Shown here: positions 7,871 to 15,732 of the stretch, piece by piece
How positions within the stretch are numbered: position 1 is the first letter of the stretch
Layout of the letters: each line of letters starts with the position of its first letter
From: Longilinea sp035560795
Lineage (GTDB): Bacteria; Chloroflexota; Anaerolineae; Anaerolineales; Anaerolineaceae
Reading direction: 5' to 3'
Length of the DNA stretch: 54,793 nucleotides
Assembly: GCA_035560795.1 (NCBI GenBank)
Contig: DATMYV010000029.1
Span: 1-54,793, forward strand
Program-made: the position numbers and the translations under genes
Notes under the pieces: generated by a model
What the model saw: the letters and a program-made list of their open reading frames with translations, nothing else
The model's database searches: none
What the model was told of the DNA's origin: nothing

Positions 7871-8803
7871 CTAAGCATGTTCGAGATGCGCTTCCGTGCT
7901 GTTGCAACCGCCGGCCTCGCCGCAAGCTTTTTCCTCAAACTGAATGGTGGTATGCCTTATTTCAAACTTGTCATCCAAACGGCCGCGCAAATCCTGCAAA
8001 ACGGCGACATCGGTTTCAGCATGCGTTTCCTTTAACACGACGTGTGCACTGAGGGCAACATGCTCCGAGCAAAGGTTCCAAACATGTAAATCATGCACCG
8101 ATTCAACCTGCGGCGAATCCCGCATCTCGCGTTCCACATCCATCAGCGATAATCCCTCCGGCGTGCCCTCCACCAGGATGTGCAACGAACTCTTGAGAAC
8201 CCGGACTGAACTGACCAGAATTAATACCGCGATCAACGCACTAGCCAGCGGATCCACCCATAGCGCGCCAGTCAATGAAATGATGATCGCCGCGGCAATT
8301 ACTCCCACCGATGAAACGGCATCGCCGACAACATGCAAGAATGCGCTTTGCAGATTCAAGTCTTTTTGAACATGTGCTTTTTCACCCTGCCGGTGGCTTC
8401 CTAAAACAAATGCCACCACCAGGTTGACAATCAATCCAAGGACAGCGATCGCCAGCATCAATGGTCCGCGAATAGGTTCCGGTGATTGAAAACGGAGATA
8501 CGCTTCCCAGCCAATTCCGATTGAGATGACCAGCAAGGTGAGACCATTTGCCAGGGCCGCCAGAACTTCCAGGCGATGCCAGCCGTAGGTATGCCGGTCA
8601 TCAGCCGGCCGGGTAGAAAATCGCAGGGCAAAAAAGCTCAAACCCAAAGCGAATACATCCATAAAGACATGCGCCGAATCGGATAACAGCGCCAGGCTTC
8701 CGGTTACAATCCCGCCGATCACCTCGCCGATAAAGATCAACAACGTCAAGATTAGTGAAAAAATAAAACGTTTTTCAACACTGCTTTGTCTTTTAGAAAT
8801 CAT
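7871..8803 (-). CDS. Cation diffusion facilitator (Zn/Cd/Co exporter)
   Basis: CDF-family metal/proton antiporter, 310 aa. Reading begins at ATG 8803, giving the usual CzcD-like N-terminus; a longer frame upstream adds about 72 residues with no family resemblance. Helix II carries LSDSAHVFMD and helix V HVVGDAVSSV, the HxxxD pairs that bind Zn2+ in the membrane. The C-terminal cytoplasmic domain ends with His/Cys residues (CGEAGGC, HLEHA). There is no Shine-Dalgarno: a TATAAT (8816-8811) sits 7 nt upstream, suggesting a leaderless message. Exact metal cannot be read from the sequence; zinc is the default for this motif. Confidence 0.92.
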   Translation of the reverse strand: MISKRQSSVEKRFIFSLILTLLIFIGEVIGGIVTGSLALLSDSAHVFMDVFALGLSFFALRFSTRPADDRHTYGWHRLEVLAALANGLTLLVISIGIGWEAYLRFQSPEPIRGPLMLAIAVLGLIVNLVVAFVLGSHRQGEKAHVQKDLNLQSAFLHVVGDAVSSVGVIAAAIIISLTGALWVDPLASALIAVLILVSSVRVLKSSLHILVEGTPEGLSLMDVEREMRDSPQVESVHDLHVWNLCSEHVALSAHVVLKETHAETDVAVLQDLRGRLDDKFEIRHTTIQFEEKACGEAGGCNSTEAHLEHA

Positions 8804-8810
8804 AAAAAAA

Positions 8811-8816
8811 ATTATA
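8811..8816 (-). promoter_or_regulatory. -10 box for CDF gene (leaderless candidate)
   Basis: TATAAT on the minus strand with only seven T residues between it and ATG 8803, placing the transcription start within 1 nt of the start codon. No clear -35. Confidence 0.5.
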
Positions 8817-9000
8817 CTCACACTTTCCAAAATTAAGCGAATTTTTATAAGTATTTTTAGAATATTCACCTTGATCCGTAGGCACTTAATCAAAGCAACC
8901 CGCCAATGAAAAGCGGGGTCAAAATGCACAGCGTAAAAATCGGTTATAATTTGGCTGATCAAGCACCAGGGATCATGCAGCTTCGAAAACAGGAGCGGGA

Positions 9001-9909
9001 GTGGCTCGGAAGCGTACAATCGACGATTTGACAGTTGAAGAGTTGCGCCACCTGCTGGTGGAAAAACGGCGCACTGAACGCCAAAGCCGCCTGGACGCTT
9101 ACCGCCGCACAGGCCGCGTCATTCAGGTGGAACCTCAACCCGAGGTTTCCGAGCTTGACGGGCTGCGCACAGAAACGCTGGATTACGGTCTGGACTTGCC
9201 ACCCTCCCGCTCCCGCCGCAGAATCTGGCTGGATCGCCTGCTGTTTCTGGTCGAATTTGCCGCTGTCATCGGGCTGATTATCGTTCTGGTCAACACCTTC
9301 TACGGTCTGCAGGTTATCAATGCCGAGGCTGCTTCAGCCCTCATTCAGCCCACCCTGACTCCCACGCCGTTGATCCGGGCTGTGGTGCTGCCATCAGGCC
9401 ATACGCCGCCCAATTCCCCTGGCGGTTCAGTTTTCAACGAAGCTGAAATTCCGGAACATTTGCGGCCGATGGTGCAAAGCCTGTCCAACCTTCCGCTGCC
9501 TACCGCCAGCCCCGAACAAGCCCAGCGCATTCAGATCGCAGCGATCAATGTGGATGCTCCAGTGGTGCTGGGAGACGGGGTCGAGCAGTTGAAGAAAGGC
9601 GTTGGCCAGAACCTGATCAATCCGATCAATCCCGGCCAAAAAGGCAACCTGGTGCTTTCAGCCCACAACGACATCTACGGCCAAATTTTCCGCGATCTCG
9701 ATCAGTTGAAAGCCGGCGACGAGATCATCGTATACACAAACCAGCGTTCGTACGTTTACACGGTGAGGGAAACGCTAATCGTCAAACCCAGCCAGGTCGA
9801 AGTCATGGATTCGACCCGCGATGCGGTGGTCACCTTAATCTCGTGCTACCCCTATATGGTGGATAAACAGCGCATTGTGGTCATTGCCGATTTACGCGAA
9901 CAGCGTTAG
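9001..9909 (+). CDS. Membrane-anchored sortase (class D/E-like)
   Basis: Cysteine transpeptidase that would join surface proteins to the cell envelope, 302 aa, starting with GTG after an AGGAG-like site. Unusually, about 76 charged residues precede the single membrane helix (77-99), so a coiled, basic segment lies in the cytoplasm. After a PTLTPTP linker the sortase barrel occupies about 175-298, with His222 (SAHN), Cys282 (LISCYPY) and Arg291 (KQR) as the catalytic triad. No sorting-signal protein is seen nearby, so the substrate is unknown; housekeeping or pilin-type roles are both open. Confidence 0.88.
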   Translation: MARKRTIDDLTVEELRHLLVEKRRTERQSRLDAYRRTGRVIQVEPQPEVSELDGLRTETLDYGLDLPPSRSRRRIWLDRLLFLVEFAAVIGLIIVLVNTFYGLQVINAEAASALIQPTLTPTPLIRAVVLPSGHTPPNSPGGSVFNEAEIPEHLRPMVQSLSNLPLPTASPEQAQRIQIAAINVDAPVVLGDGVEQLKKGVGQNLINPINPGQKGNLVLSAHNDIYGQIFRDLDQLKAGDEIIVYTNQRSYVYTVRETLIVKPSQVEVMDSTRDAVVTLISCYPYMVDKQRIVVIADLREQR

Positions 9910-9992
9910 AATCACTCGGGTAATCTGATCCATTCCGCGGCATAATCGCGTTTGGAATTTGATGAGAAAATGAAAGTATTCAGGAGAAACGA

Positions 9993-10199
9993 ATGAGCAA
10001 GAAGCAAAGACGCCAGGTCTCTTCCGGCAGCGGTTACGTCGCCCCGATGACCGAAAAAATCAATGCCAGCCGCATTACCACTACCACGACTGAATTTAAC
10101 CCCGATTACACGCCGGTCATCAAGGACTTGAAACGCATCGGCATCCTGGCGGGTTCTTTTATTGGTTTGTTGGTGGTGCTATCCTTCTTCCTGCGCTGA
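9993..10199 (+). CDS. Small tail-anchored membrane protein
   Basis: 68 aa, preceded by CAGGAG 7 nt before the ATG. A basic, Ser/Thr-rich N-terminal half is followed by one membrane helix at the very C-terminus (about 48-66). It follows the sortase by 83 nt and may share its transcript. No family recognised. Confidence 0.65.
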   Translation: MSKKQRRQVSSGSGYVAPMTEKINASRITTTTTEFNPDYTPVIKDLKRIGILAGSFIGLLVVLSFFLR

Positions 10200-10273
10200 T
10201 TCTCGGACAGCATTAAAGGACCTAACAGAAGCGGGATACTCAATGAATTTCTGGCAATTGCCAAAAAAAGTAC

Positions 10274-10301
10274 TTGACATTGCCAAAAATAGGTCTATAA
10301 T
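10274..10301 (+). promoter_or_regulatory. Strong sigma-70-type promoter of cysK leader
   Basis: TTGACA (10274-10279), 16-nt spacer, TATAAT (10296-10301): a consensus promoter. Transcription would start near 10308, giving an untranslated leader of about 240 nt before cysK. Confidence 0.8.
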
Positions 10302-10307
10302 TCCGAC

Positions 10308-10546
10308 TATGTTTAGTAAGATTGTGATTATTAAGAGATTGAATTGCATGTGTCTGGGGCGGGGCCTGTTGTAGCACCGCATTCCAGTTTGTTTACACAT
10401 TCTCACGGCCAACTGGCAAGCGGCGAACAACAGCCCCGCTGATCCCACCAAGGGAAAAGCAGGTCTTTTGCCCGCCGTTTTTGTTTTGCCAGTTGGCCGT
10501 ATTGTATTAATTCAACTTATCCGTTCTGAAATTGAGGAATTAGTCC
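10308..10546 (+). ncRNA. Structured leader RNA of cysK (candidate cis-regulator or small RNA)
   Basis: The untranslated stretch before cysK has three strong pairings. (1) A rod: 10360-10372 pairs with 10427-10438 over 12 bp with one bulged C, extended inward by CCGC/GCGG and CCAGTT/AACTGG. (2) A hairpin 10452-10473 (GGGAAAAG with CTTTTGCCC) followed shortly by GTTTTTGTTTT, terminator-like. (3) ACGGCCAACTGGCAA (10405-10419) is perfectly complementary over 15 nt to 10486-10500. Pairing 3 crosses and excludes the inner rod, so two alternative folds exist. No T-box, SAM or cobalamin signature was recognised. It may be a riboswitch or attenuator, or an independent RNA ending near 10487. Confidence 0.45.
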
Positions 10547-11479
10547 GTGAAAATCGCAAATAATGTCACTGATCTGATTGGAAACACCCCGCTCGTTCGT
10601 ATCAACCGCCTGACTGAAGGAAGTGTTGGGGAGGTGGTAGCCAAACTCGAATTCTACAACCCGGCTCACAGTGTCAAGGATCGCATCGGCGTTGCCATGA
10701 TCGACGCAGCCGAAAAGGCTGGCAAGATCAAACCCGATACCATCATACTGGAACCCACCAGCGGCAATACCGGCATCGCACTGGCATTTGTTGCCGCAGC
10801 ACGCGGGTATAAAGCTGCATTGGTTATGCCTGAGACCGCCAGTAAGGAACGGCGCATGCTTTTACGCGCCTATGGGGCCGAATTAATCCTGACCCCGGGA
10901 TCCGAAGGCATGGCCGGTGCCATCCGTAAAGCTGAAGAAATGGCAGCCGTTGACCCGCGCTACTTCATCCCGCAGCAGTTTAACAACCCGGCCAATCCCG
11001 AAATTCACCGCCGCACGACCGCTGAAGAGATTTGGCGGGATACCGATGGCAAGGTAGACTTTCTGGTGGCTGGCGTAGGCACCGGCGGCACGATCACCGG
11101 TATCGGCGAAGTGCTAAAATCGCGCAAGCCCTCCTTCCAGGTTGTGGCAGTCGAACCTGATGCCTCTCCGGTGCTATCGGGCGGTGTGAAAGGTCCGCAT
11201 CCCATTCAGGGCATCGGCGCCGGTTTTGTGCCCGAAGTGTTGAACACCAAAATCTATGACGAAGTGATCCGCGTCAAGGCAGAAGATGCTTTTGCCACCG
11301 CCCGCGATCTGGCCCGCCGCGAAGGATTATTGGTCGGCATAAGTTCAGGGGCCGCCACCTGGGCAGCCCTGCAGGTTTCCCGCCGGCCAGAAAACGCTGG
11401 CAAGCTGATCGTTGTGATCATCCCATCCTTTGGCGAACGGTATCTGAGCACGCCGTTATTTGCGGATCTGGCTGATTGA
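10547..11479 (+). CDS. cysK: Cysteine synthase A (O-acetylserine sulfhydrylase)
   Basis: PLP enzyme converting O-acetylserine and sulfide to cysteine, 310 aa, full length. It starts with GTG after a GAGGA site. Lys44 in HSVKDR is the PLP lysine, TSGNTG (about 71-76) binds the substrate carboxylate, and GTGGTITG is the phosphate loop. The GISSGAA motif near the C-terminus is present. cysE follows 43 nt downstream, so serine activation and sulfide addition are encoded together. The long structured leader suggests control of the pair by transcription attenuation. Confidence 0.96.
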   Translation: MKIANNVTDLIGNTPLVRINRLTEGSVGEVVAKLEFYNPAHSVKDRIGVAMIDAAEKAGKIKPDTIILEPTSGNTGIALAFVAAARGYKAALVMPETASKERRMLLRAYGAELILTPGSEGMAGAIRKAEEMAAVDPRYFIPQQFNNPANPEIHRRTTAEEIWRDTDGKVDFLVAGVGTGGTITGIGEVLKSRKPSFQVVAVEPDASPVLSGGVKGPHPIQGIGAGFVPEVLNTKIYDEVIRVKAEDAFATARDLARREGLLVGISSGAATWAALQVSRRPENAGKLIVVIIPSFGERYLSTPLFADLAD

Positions 11480-11522
11480 AAGGCAGTTGGCTGATAATTG
11501 CCAGCAAAGGCAGGTTTTTAGG

Positions 11523-12326
11523 ATGAAACTATTTCGTAATCTTCGCAATGATCTAAAGGTGGTGTTTGATCGCGACCCGGCTGCCCGCACCAAATTTGAA
11601 GTGGCTTTGACCTACCCGGGACTGCACGCCCTGTGGAGCCACCGCGTGGCGCACTGGTTGTGGACGCATGAGTGGAAATTGGCCGGCCGCTGGCTTTCTC
11701 AGATCACGCGCTTCTTTACCGGCATCGAAATTCACCCAGGTGCAACCATTGGCTCGGGCTTTTTCATCGACCACGGCATGGGCGTCGTCATCGGCGAAAC
11801 GGCTGAGATTGGCAATGATGTTACCCTTTATCACGGCGTGACCCTGGGCGGCGTCAACCTTGAAAAAGGAAAGCGCCACCCCACCATTGGGAATAATGTG
11901 GTCATCGGCGCCGGCGCGAAAGTATTGGGGAATATTCTCATCGGCGACGGCAGCCGGATTGGCGCCAATGCCGTGATGGTCAGACCCGCTCCTGCCAATT
12001 CGGTGGTGGTGGGCGTACCCGGCCAAATCGTGTTGCGTAGCAAACAGAAGGATGAAGGCGTCGATTTGCATCATGACCGGCTGCCTGACACCATCGGGCA
12101 ATCAATGACCTCGGTAATGAACCGCCTGGAAACCCTGGAAAAACTGCTCAATGTCCACATGATTGATCTGCACGCCTCCGGCAATTCAAATGGGAAGGAC
12201 AATGGGAATGGGAACGGGAATGGCCACGAACACGCCGTCGTGGGCAGTGACGACCGGCACACAGAACCGGCGCTGGTGCATGCCCCAGAGCATGGGGTCT
12301 GGCATGGCGAAGATTTTATGATCTGA
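11523..12326 (+). CDS. cysE: Serine O-acetyltransferase
   Basis: Makes O-acetylserine from serine and acetyl-CoA, 267 aa. The start at 11523 gives the usual short form (EpsC-like N-terminus MKLFRNLRNDL); a frame opening at 11460 overlaps cysK. Hexapeptide repeats of a left-handed beta helix span about 70-165, with the catalytic DHG (FIDHGMG) and the YHGVTLGG segment. After residue 215 an unusual tail rich in Asn, Gly and His is encoded by a repetitive GGGAAYGG-type stretch; the family normally ends before this. The tail may bind metal or be disordered. The last residues do not show the usual C-terminal Ile anchor context clearly, although the final residue is Ile. Confidence 0.95.
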   Translation: MKLFRNLRNDLKVVFDRDPAARTKFEVALTYPGLHALWSHRVAHWLWTHEWKLAGRWLSQITRFFTGIEIHPGATIGSGFFIDHGMGVVIGETAEIGNDVTLYHGVTLGGVNLEKGKRHPTIGNNVVIGAGAKVLGNILIGDGSRIGANAVMVRPAPANSVVVGVPGQIVLRSKQKDEGVDLHHDRLPDTIGQSMTSVMNRLETLEKLLNVHMIDLHASGNSNGKDNGNGNGNGHEHAVVGSDDRHTEPALVHAPEHGVWHGEDFMI

Positions 12327-12353
12327 TGTGAATATCTTTGTCCAATCAACAGA

Positions 12354-12386
12354 AAAGAGCTGCCATCTTATTCATGGCAGCTCTTT
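12354..12386. terminator. Bidirectional terminator between cysE and LysM gene
   Basis: A 13-bp stem AAAGAGCTGCCAT (12354-12366) and ATGGCAGCTCTTT (12374-12386) with a 7-nt loop; the A/T ends of the stem make it usable from both sides. Confidence 0.85.
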
Positions 12387-12404
12387 ATATATTTTGGTTT
12401 GGAA

Positions 12405-12959
12405 TTATTTTTTCCGAAAACCAAAGAACAACACCGCCAGCAAACCAAGAACTGAGACTGCCAGAATTCCATACCCCAACTCGTGCCGGATGGTGCGGTT
12501 CATCTTGCGAAAATCGGGCATCAATGAGCGCGGAGTGGATGTCGGCGTCGGTGTGATGGTGCGGGTGACCGTCGGCGTGACGGGAGTGGGCATCAGGGTG
12601 GCCGTCCGGGTGGGAGGGCGCAGGGTGGTGGTTGCAGTGGACGTGATGGTGGCGGTTGGTGCCAGCCGGATGACCAATTTCTGTCCAATGAACAGCACAG
12701 GGTTGGTGCCGTTCAGGTTGTTTAATGCAATCAACTCGTTCATCGGCACGCCGTAAGCCGAAGCAATCATCACCAGTGCCTGTCCGTACTGCACCTCATG
12801 AATGATGGAACCATCCGGCTGCGGAGTTGCAGTTTCAACCGGCGTGATCAGCTGCGGCGTACTGGTGCTGCCTGCCTGTGCCAGGACTGGGCAAGGCCGC
12901 TCTGACACCATGCTGAGAATCAACAGAAAAAATAGGGCTGTGAAAATAAATCGGCGCAT
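12405..12959 (-). CDS. LysM-domain membrane protein
   Basis: 184 aa. A signal sequence (1-28, ending VLAQA) leads to one LysM domain (about 53-98), which binds N-acetylglucosamine in peptidoglycan or related glycans. A long Thr/Pro linker (100-143) and a C-terminal membrane helix (161-180) with a basic end follow, so the LysM domain is held outside on a stalk. No catalytic domain is present. ATG 12959 has no Shine-Dalgarno; TTGAGG-N18-TATAAT lies immediately upstream, so the mRNA is probably leaderless. Confidence 0.88.
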   Translation of the reverse strand: MRRFIFTALFFLLILSMVSERPCPVLAQAGSTSTPQLITPVETATPQPDGSIIHEVQYGQALVMIASAYGVPMNELIALNNLNGTNPVLFIGQKLVIRLAPTATITSTATTTLRPPTRTATLMPTPVTPTVTRTITPTPTSTPRSLMPDFRKMNRTIRHELGYGILAVSVLGLLAVLFFGFRKK

Positions 12960-12966
12960 CCTGGCA

Positions 12967-12996
12967 ATTATACCCTGATGCGCCGTTGACCCTCAA
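12967..12996 (-). promoter_or_regulatory. Promoter of LysM gene (leaderless candidate)
   Basis: On the minus strand TTGAGG (12996-12991), 18-nt spacer, TATAAT (12972-12967), then 7 nt to ATG 12959. The predicted start of transcription is within 1 nt of the start codon. Confidence 0.55.
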
Positions 12997-13008
12997 GAAT
13001 GAACCGGA

Positions 13009-13428
13009 TTAGCTTAATGCACGCTCGTCAAAACCCTTACCCATCACTTCAGCCACAATGAGAAAATCGGTGGAGGAAATCAAACCCACGATATCGCCGT
13101 GGTCGTTGACCACCGGCAAATGATGGATGCGTGCTTCTTTCATTTTTGCGGCACATTCAGAAAGCGACATGCTGGTAATCACCGTGATCAGCGGCGAATT
13201 CATGATCTCGCGCACTTTGGTTTTGGAAGGATCACGCTGCTGTGCCACGATTTTATCCACGATGTCGATGGAAGTGATAATGCCATATTCTGGATTGGTA
13301 TCAGTCTTATTCACGATCAGGCTGTTGATGTAGCGGTGGCGCATTTTTTCCAACGCTTCACAGACGTTGTTATCTGGATCGATGTAAACAACCAGATCCT
13401 TCATCCAATCCTTCACACTGAGTTGCAT
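13009..13428 (-). CDS. Tandem CBS-domain protein
   Basis: 139 aa with two CBS modules (about 8-62 and 73-127) and nothing else; AAAGGAGA precedes the ATG. CBS pairs bind adenine nucleotides such as AMP or ATP and act as energy or ligand sensors. The second module has the typical HHLPVVNDHGDIVGLISSTD end. It is divergent from a second CBS gene at 13761. Its client protein is unknown. Confidence 0.88.
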   Translation of the reverse strand: MQLSVKDWMKDLVVYIDPDNNVCEALEKMRHRYINSLIVNKTDTNPEYGIITSIDIVDKIVAQQRDPSKTKVREIMNSPLITVITSMSLSECAAKMKEARIHHLPVVNDHGDIVGLISSTDFLIVAEVMGKGFDERALS

Positions 13429-13760
13429 AATCCGTCTCCTTTTATTATGTAGTCAATTGTCAGACCATTCCCCACGGAGATAGTTTTCAAACGGACAAAA
13501 GGGAGAATGTAGTTAAGAGTATAGCAGAAAGGAATTGAAAAACAAGCTGATCATCTGCCAGCCTTTAACGTGACCTGTCCACTTCAAAAAGGAGGATCGT
13601 CATAAACCTGAGGCTGATTCGAATGAATCCCTAATTATTATTTGCATTTTTGATCTTTTTTGTATAATATATGTATCAAAGCTTCGCCAAGTTAGAAGAA
13701 CTTCTATTGATTGTCATTAACCATTAATCGTTTCGCTACTCGACCCAGGAGAGACTCGAA
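13429..13760. other. 332-bp divergent intergenic region between two CBS genes
   Basis: It holds a minus-strand promoter TTGTTT-N16-TATACT (13545-13518) and a plus-strand promoter TTTGCA-N16-TATAAT (13641-13668). No open frame or RNA family recognised between them. Confidence 0.5.
13641..13668 (+). promoter_or_regulatory. Promoter of second CBS gene
   Basis: TTTGCA (13641-13646), 16-nt spacer, TATAAT (13663-13668), about 90 nt before the start codon. Confidence 0.6.
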
Positions 13761-14198
13761 ATGACCACAACCGTTCAAAGCATTTTAAAGAGAAAAGGCA
13801 ATCAGATTTGGTCGGTAGCCCCTACTTCATCCATCCATGCCGCCCTTGAATTGATGGCAGAAAAAAAGATTGGCGCTGTACTGGTAATGGACGGCAGCAC
13901 GCTGGTTGGTATCTTTTCCGAACGCGATTATGCCCGCCGCGGCGTTTTAATGAATCGCGGTCCCGAAACCCCGATCAATGATGTCATGACATTTCCGGTT
14001 TACTGCGTCACCCCGGTTCAGACCCTTGAAGATTGCATGGCCCTGATGACTGACAAACACATTCGCCATTTGCCGGTTGCGGATGGCGAAACAATACTTG
14101 GCGTCATTTCCATCGGCGATGTCGTCAAAGAAGTCATCGCCGATCAGCAATATCTCATCAAGGGGCTGGAGAATTATATTCTCGGCCGCCGGGCATAG
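13761..14198 (+). CDS. Tandem CBS-domain protein
   Basis: 145 aa, two CBS modules (about 8-62 and 74-130), resembling the stand-alone CBS proteins with the SERDYARR and HIRHLPV motifs. AGGAGAG lies about 6 nt upstream of the ATG. It differs in sequence from the divergent CBS gene, so the two are not a recent duplication. Likely an adenylate-binding regulator; no catalytic domain. Confidence 0.88.
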   Translation: MTTTVQSILKRKGNQIWSVAPTSSIHAALELMAEKKIGAVLVMDGSTLVGIFSERDYARRGVLMNRGPETPINDVMTFPVYCVTPVQTLEDCMALMTDKHIRHLPVADGETILGVISIGDVVKEVIADQQYLIKGLENYILGRRA

Positions 14199-14252
14199 TT
14201 TTTTCGAGAAAAATTTAAGTGTTCATTCCAAAACAAGCCCGATAAAATAAAA

Positions 14253-14288
14253 CAACGGAAGGCATTCTCATCCTTCCGTTGATTTTTG
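14253..14288. terminator. Terminator between CBS gene and Cys-rich gene
   Basis: CAACGGAAGG (14253-14262) pairs with CCTTCCGTTG (14272-14281), followed by ATTTTTGTTT on the plus strand. Confidence 0.85.
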
Positions 14289-14301
14289 TTTGATATCTAG
14301 C

Positions 14302-14490
14302 TCAAGCAGGCTGGCGCAGCTCGGCAAGCTCGCTATTGACAGCTTCGATTTCTGCCTTTAAATCTTCCAAATATGTTTCCAACCGTTGAATATATTCCTC
14401 GCGGGTAAGGAAGACTCGCGGCGCTTCATCTGTGTGACTGCCGCAACTGCAATTCCCGCCACAAGCACAAGTAGAACCTTCTGAAGACAT
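14302..14490 (-). CDS. Small Cys-rich coiled-coil protein
   Basis: 62 aa. ATG 14490 is preferred because AGGGA lies about 7 nt upstream; an ATG at 14508 lacks one. The N-terminus has four cysteines in a CACGGNCSCGSH cluster able to bind a metal. The rest (about 27-60) is a Leu/Glu-rich amphipathic helix typical of a short coiled coil. No function known to me; possible metal-dependent oligomer or accessory factor. Confidence 0.65.
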   Translation of the reverse strand: MSSEGSTCACGGNCSCGSHTDEAPRVFLTREEYIQRLETYLEDLKAEIEAVNSELAELRQPA

Positions 14491-14628
14491 ATGCAGTCCC
14501 TTTCTCATAACGTAAAGGATAGTGTTTGGGTTATTATGACTAATATTGTCATATTATGCATCATTTTTCTTCAAACGTCAACCTCTCGAAAATGCAATAT
14601 TCAATTCAAATCCACTGACAGCAGATTC

Positions 14629-14658
14629 TAGACCAATCTGCCTTACCTGTGATATACT
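14629..14658 (+). promoter_or_regulatory. Promoter of rpsB operon
   Basis: TAGACC (14629-14634), 18-nt spacer, TATACT (14653-14658), about 125 nt before rpsB. The leader contains a short CTGTC/GACAG hairpin (14726-14738); an S2-responsive leader is possible but not recognised. Confidence 0.45.
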
Positions 14659-14790
14659 TGATCGGCTTTGCCCTGGGTAAAGCAAAATCACCCCATTTTG
14701 CACGCTCCTCGACCCGCCTGGCGTGCTGTCGCTGACAGTGAAGGGCTGGAATGACGGGAGCGGAAGTATAACGCAAGGAGTCAGGAAACA

Positions 14791-15675
14791 ATGGCAGCAG
14801 TTATTTCGATGAAAGCTCTCCTGGAGAGCGGCGTACATTTCGGCCATCGCACCAACAAATGGCACCCCCTCATGCGCCCCTACATTTTTACCGAGCGCAA
14901 TGGCATTCACATCATTGATCTGCAGCAAACGGTCAAATCACTGAATACCGCATACAACCTCGTCCGCGATACGGTTTCCGGCGGCGGTTCCATTCTCTTC
15001 GTTGGCACCAAGCGCCAGGCGCAAGAAACCATTCGCGAAGAAGCTGAACGCTGCGGTATGCCTTATGTAACGGAACGCTGGCTGGGCGGCATGCTCACCA
15101 ACTGGACCACCATCTACCAACGGATCCAGGAACTGGACCGCCTGGAGAAGATGCACGAGACCGGTGAAATCAACCGTCTGACCAAAAAAGAGGCTCTGCT
15201 TATCGACCGCGAAATCAAGCGCCTCGATTTGCGCCTGAGTGGTGTGCGCAAACTAAAGCGCGTCCCGGACCTTGTCTTCATTATCGATGTCGGCCGCGAA
15301 GATACCGCAGTCCGTGAAGCAAATATCAAGGAAATCCCCGTTATCGCCATGGTGGATACCAACTGCGACCCGCGCGGCGTTGATTATGTAATCCCATCCA
15401 ACGACGACGCAATCCGTGCCATCAAATTACTGGTCGGCAAAATCGCTGACGCCGTATTGGAAGGCAAGGCAGCCCGCAAGGAAGAAGAAGGAACCGCAGA
15501 AGCTGGTACGCATGTAGCCATGTCCGGCGTAGCAACTCACCAGCATGAAATGGAAGTTGAAACCGACCTGGAAGACAAAGATCTGCTGGGAGCATCCACC
15601 CTGGCCAAACTCGGCAGCAAGCCCGCCGTTGAAGAAGCTGTTGAAGAAGCAGCTGAAGAAGAAAAAACCGAATAA
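14791..15675 (+). CDS. rpsB: 30S ribosomal protein S2
   Basis: Small-subunit ribosomal protein, 294 aa, with AAGGAG before the ATG. The signatures GVHFGHRTNKWHP, FVGTKRQAQE, RWLGGMLTNW and DTNCDPRGVDY are all present. The C-terminal 60 residues form a long acidic Glu/Ala extension beyond the usual fold (common lengths are about 230-260 aa). tsf follows 57 nt downstream, the standard rpsB-tsf order. Confidence 0.98.
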   Translation: MAAVISMKALLESGVHFGHRTNKWHPLMRPYIFTERNGIHIIDLQQTVKSLNTAYNLVRDTVSGGGSILFVGTKRQAQETIREEAERCGMPYVTERWLGGMLTNWTTIYQRIQELDRLEKMHETGEINRLTKKEALLIDREIKRLDLRLSGVRKLKRVPDLVFIIDVGREDTAVREANIKEIPVIAMVDTNCDPRGVDYVIPSNDDAIRAIKLLVGKIADAVLEGKAARKEEEGTAEAGTHVAMSGVATHQHEMEVETDLEDKDLLGASTLAKLGSKPAVEEAVEEAAEEEKTE

Positions 15676-15732
15676 TCACCGGTCTATCTGGATCGGATTG
15701 TACAGATCCCCGGACAAGGAAAAGGAACTGGA

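Noticed and set aside
10351..10385. T-box-like stretch TAGCACCGCA in the cysK leader
   Set aside because: It matches part of the T-box core, but the UGGN bases that pair with the tRNA end are TAGC, and no stem I features were recognised.
12180..12230. Direct-repeat array (CRISPR-like) in the GGGAATGG tract
   Set aside because: The repeats are short, in frame within cysE and lack spacers; they encode the Asn/Gly tail.
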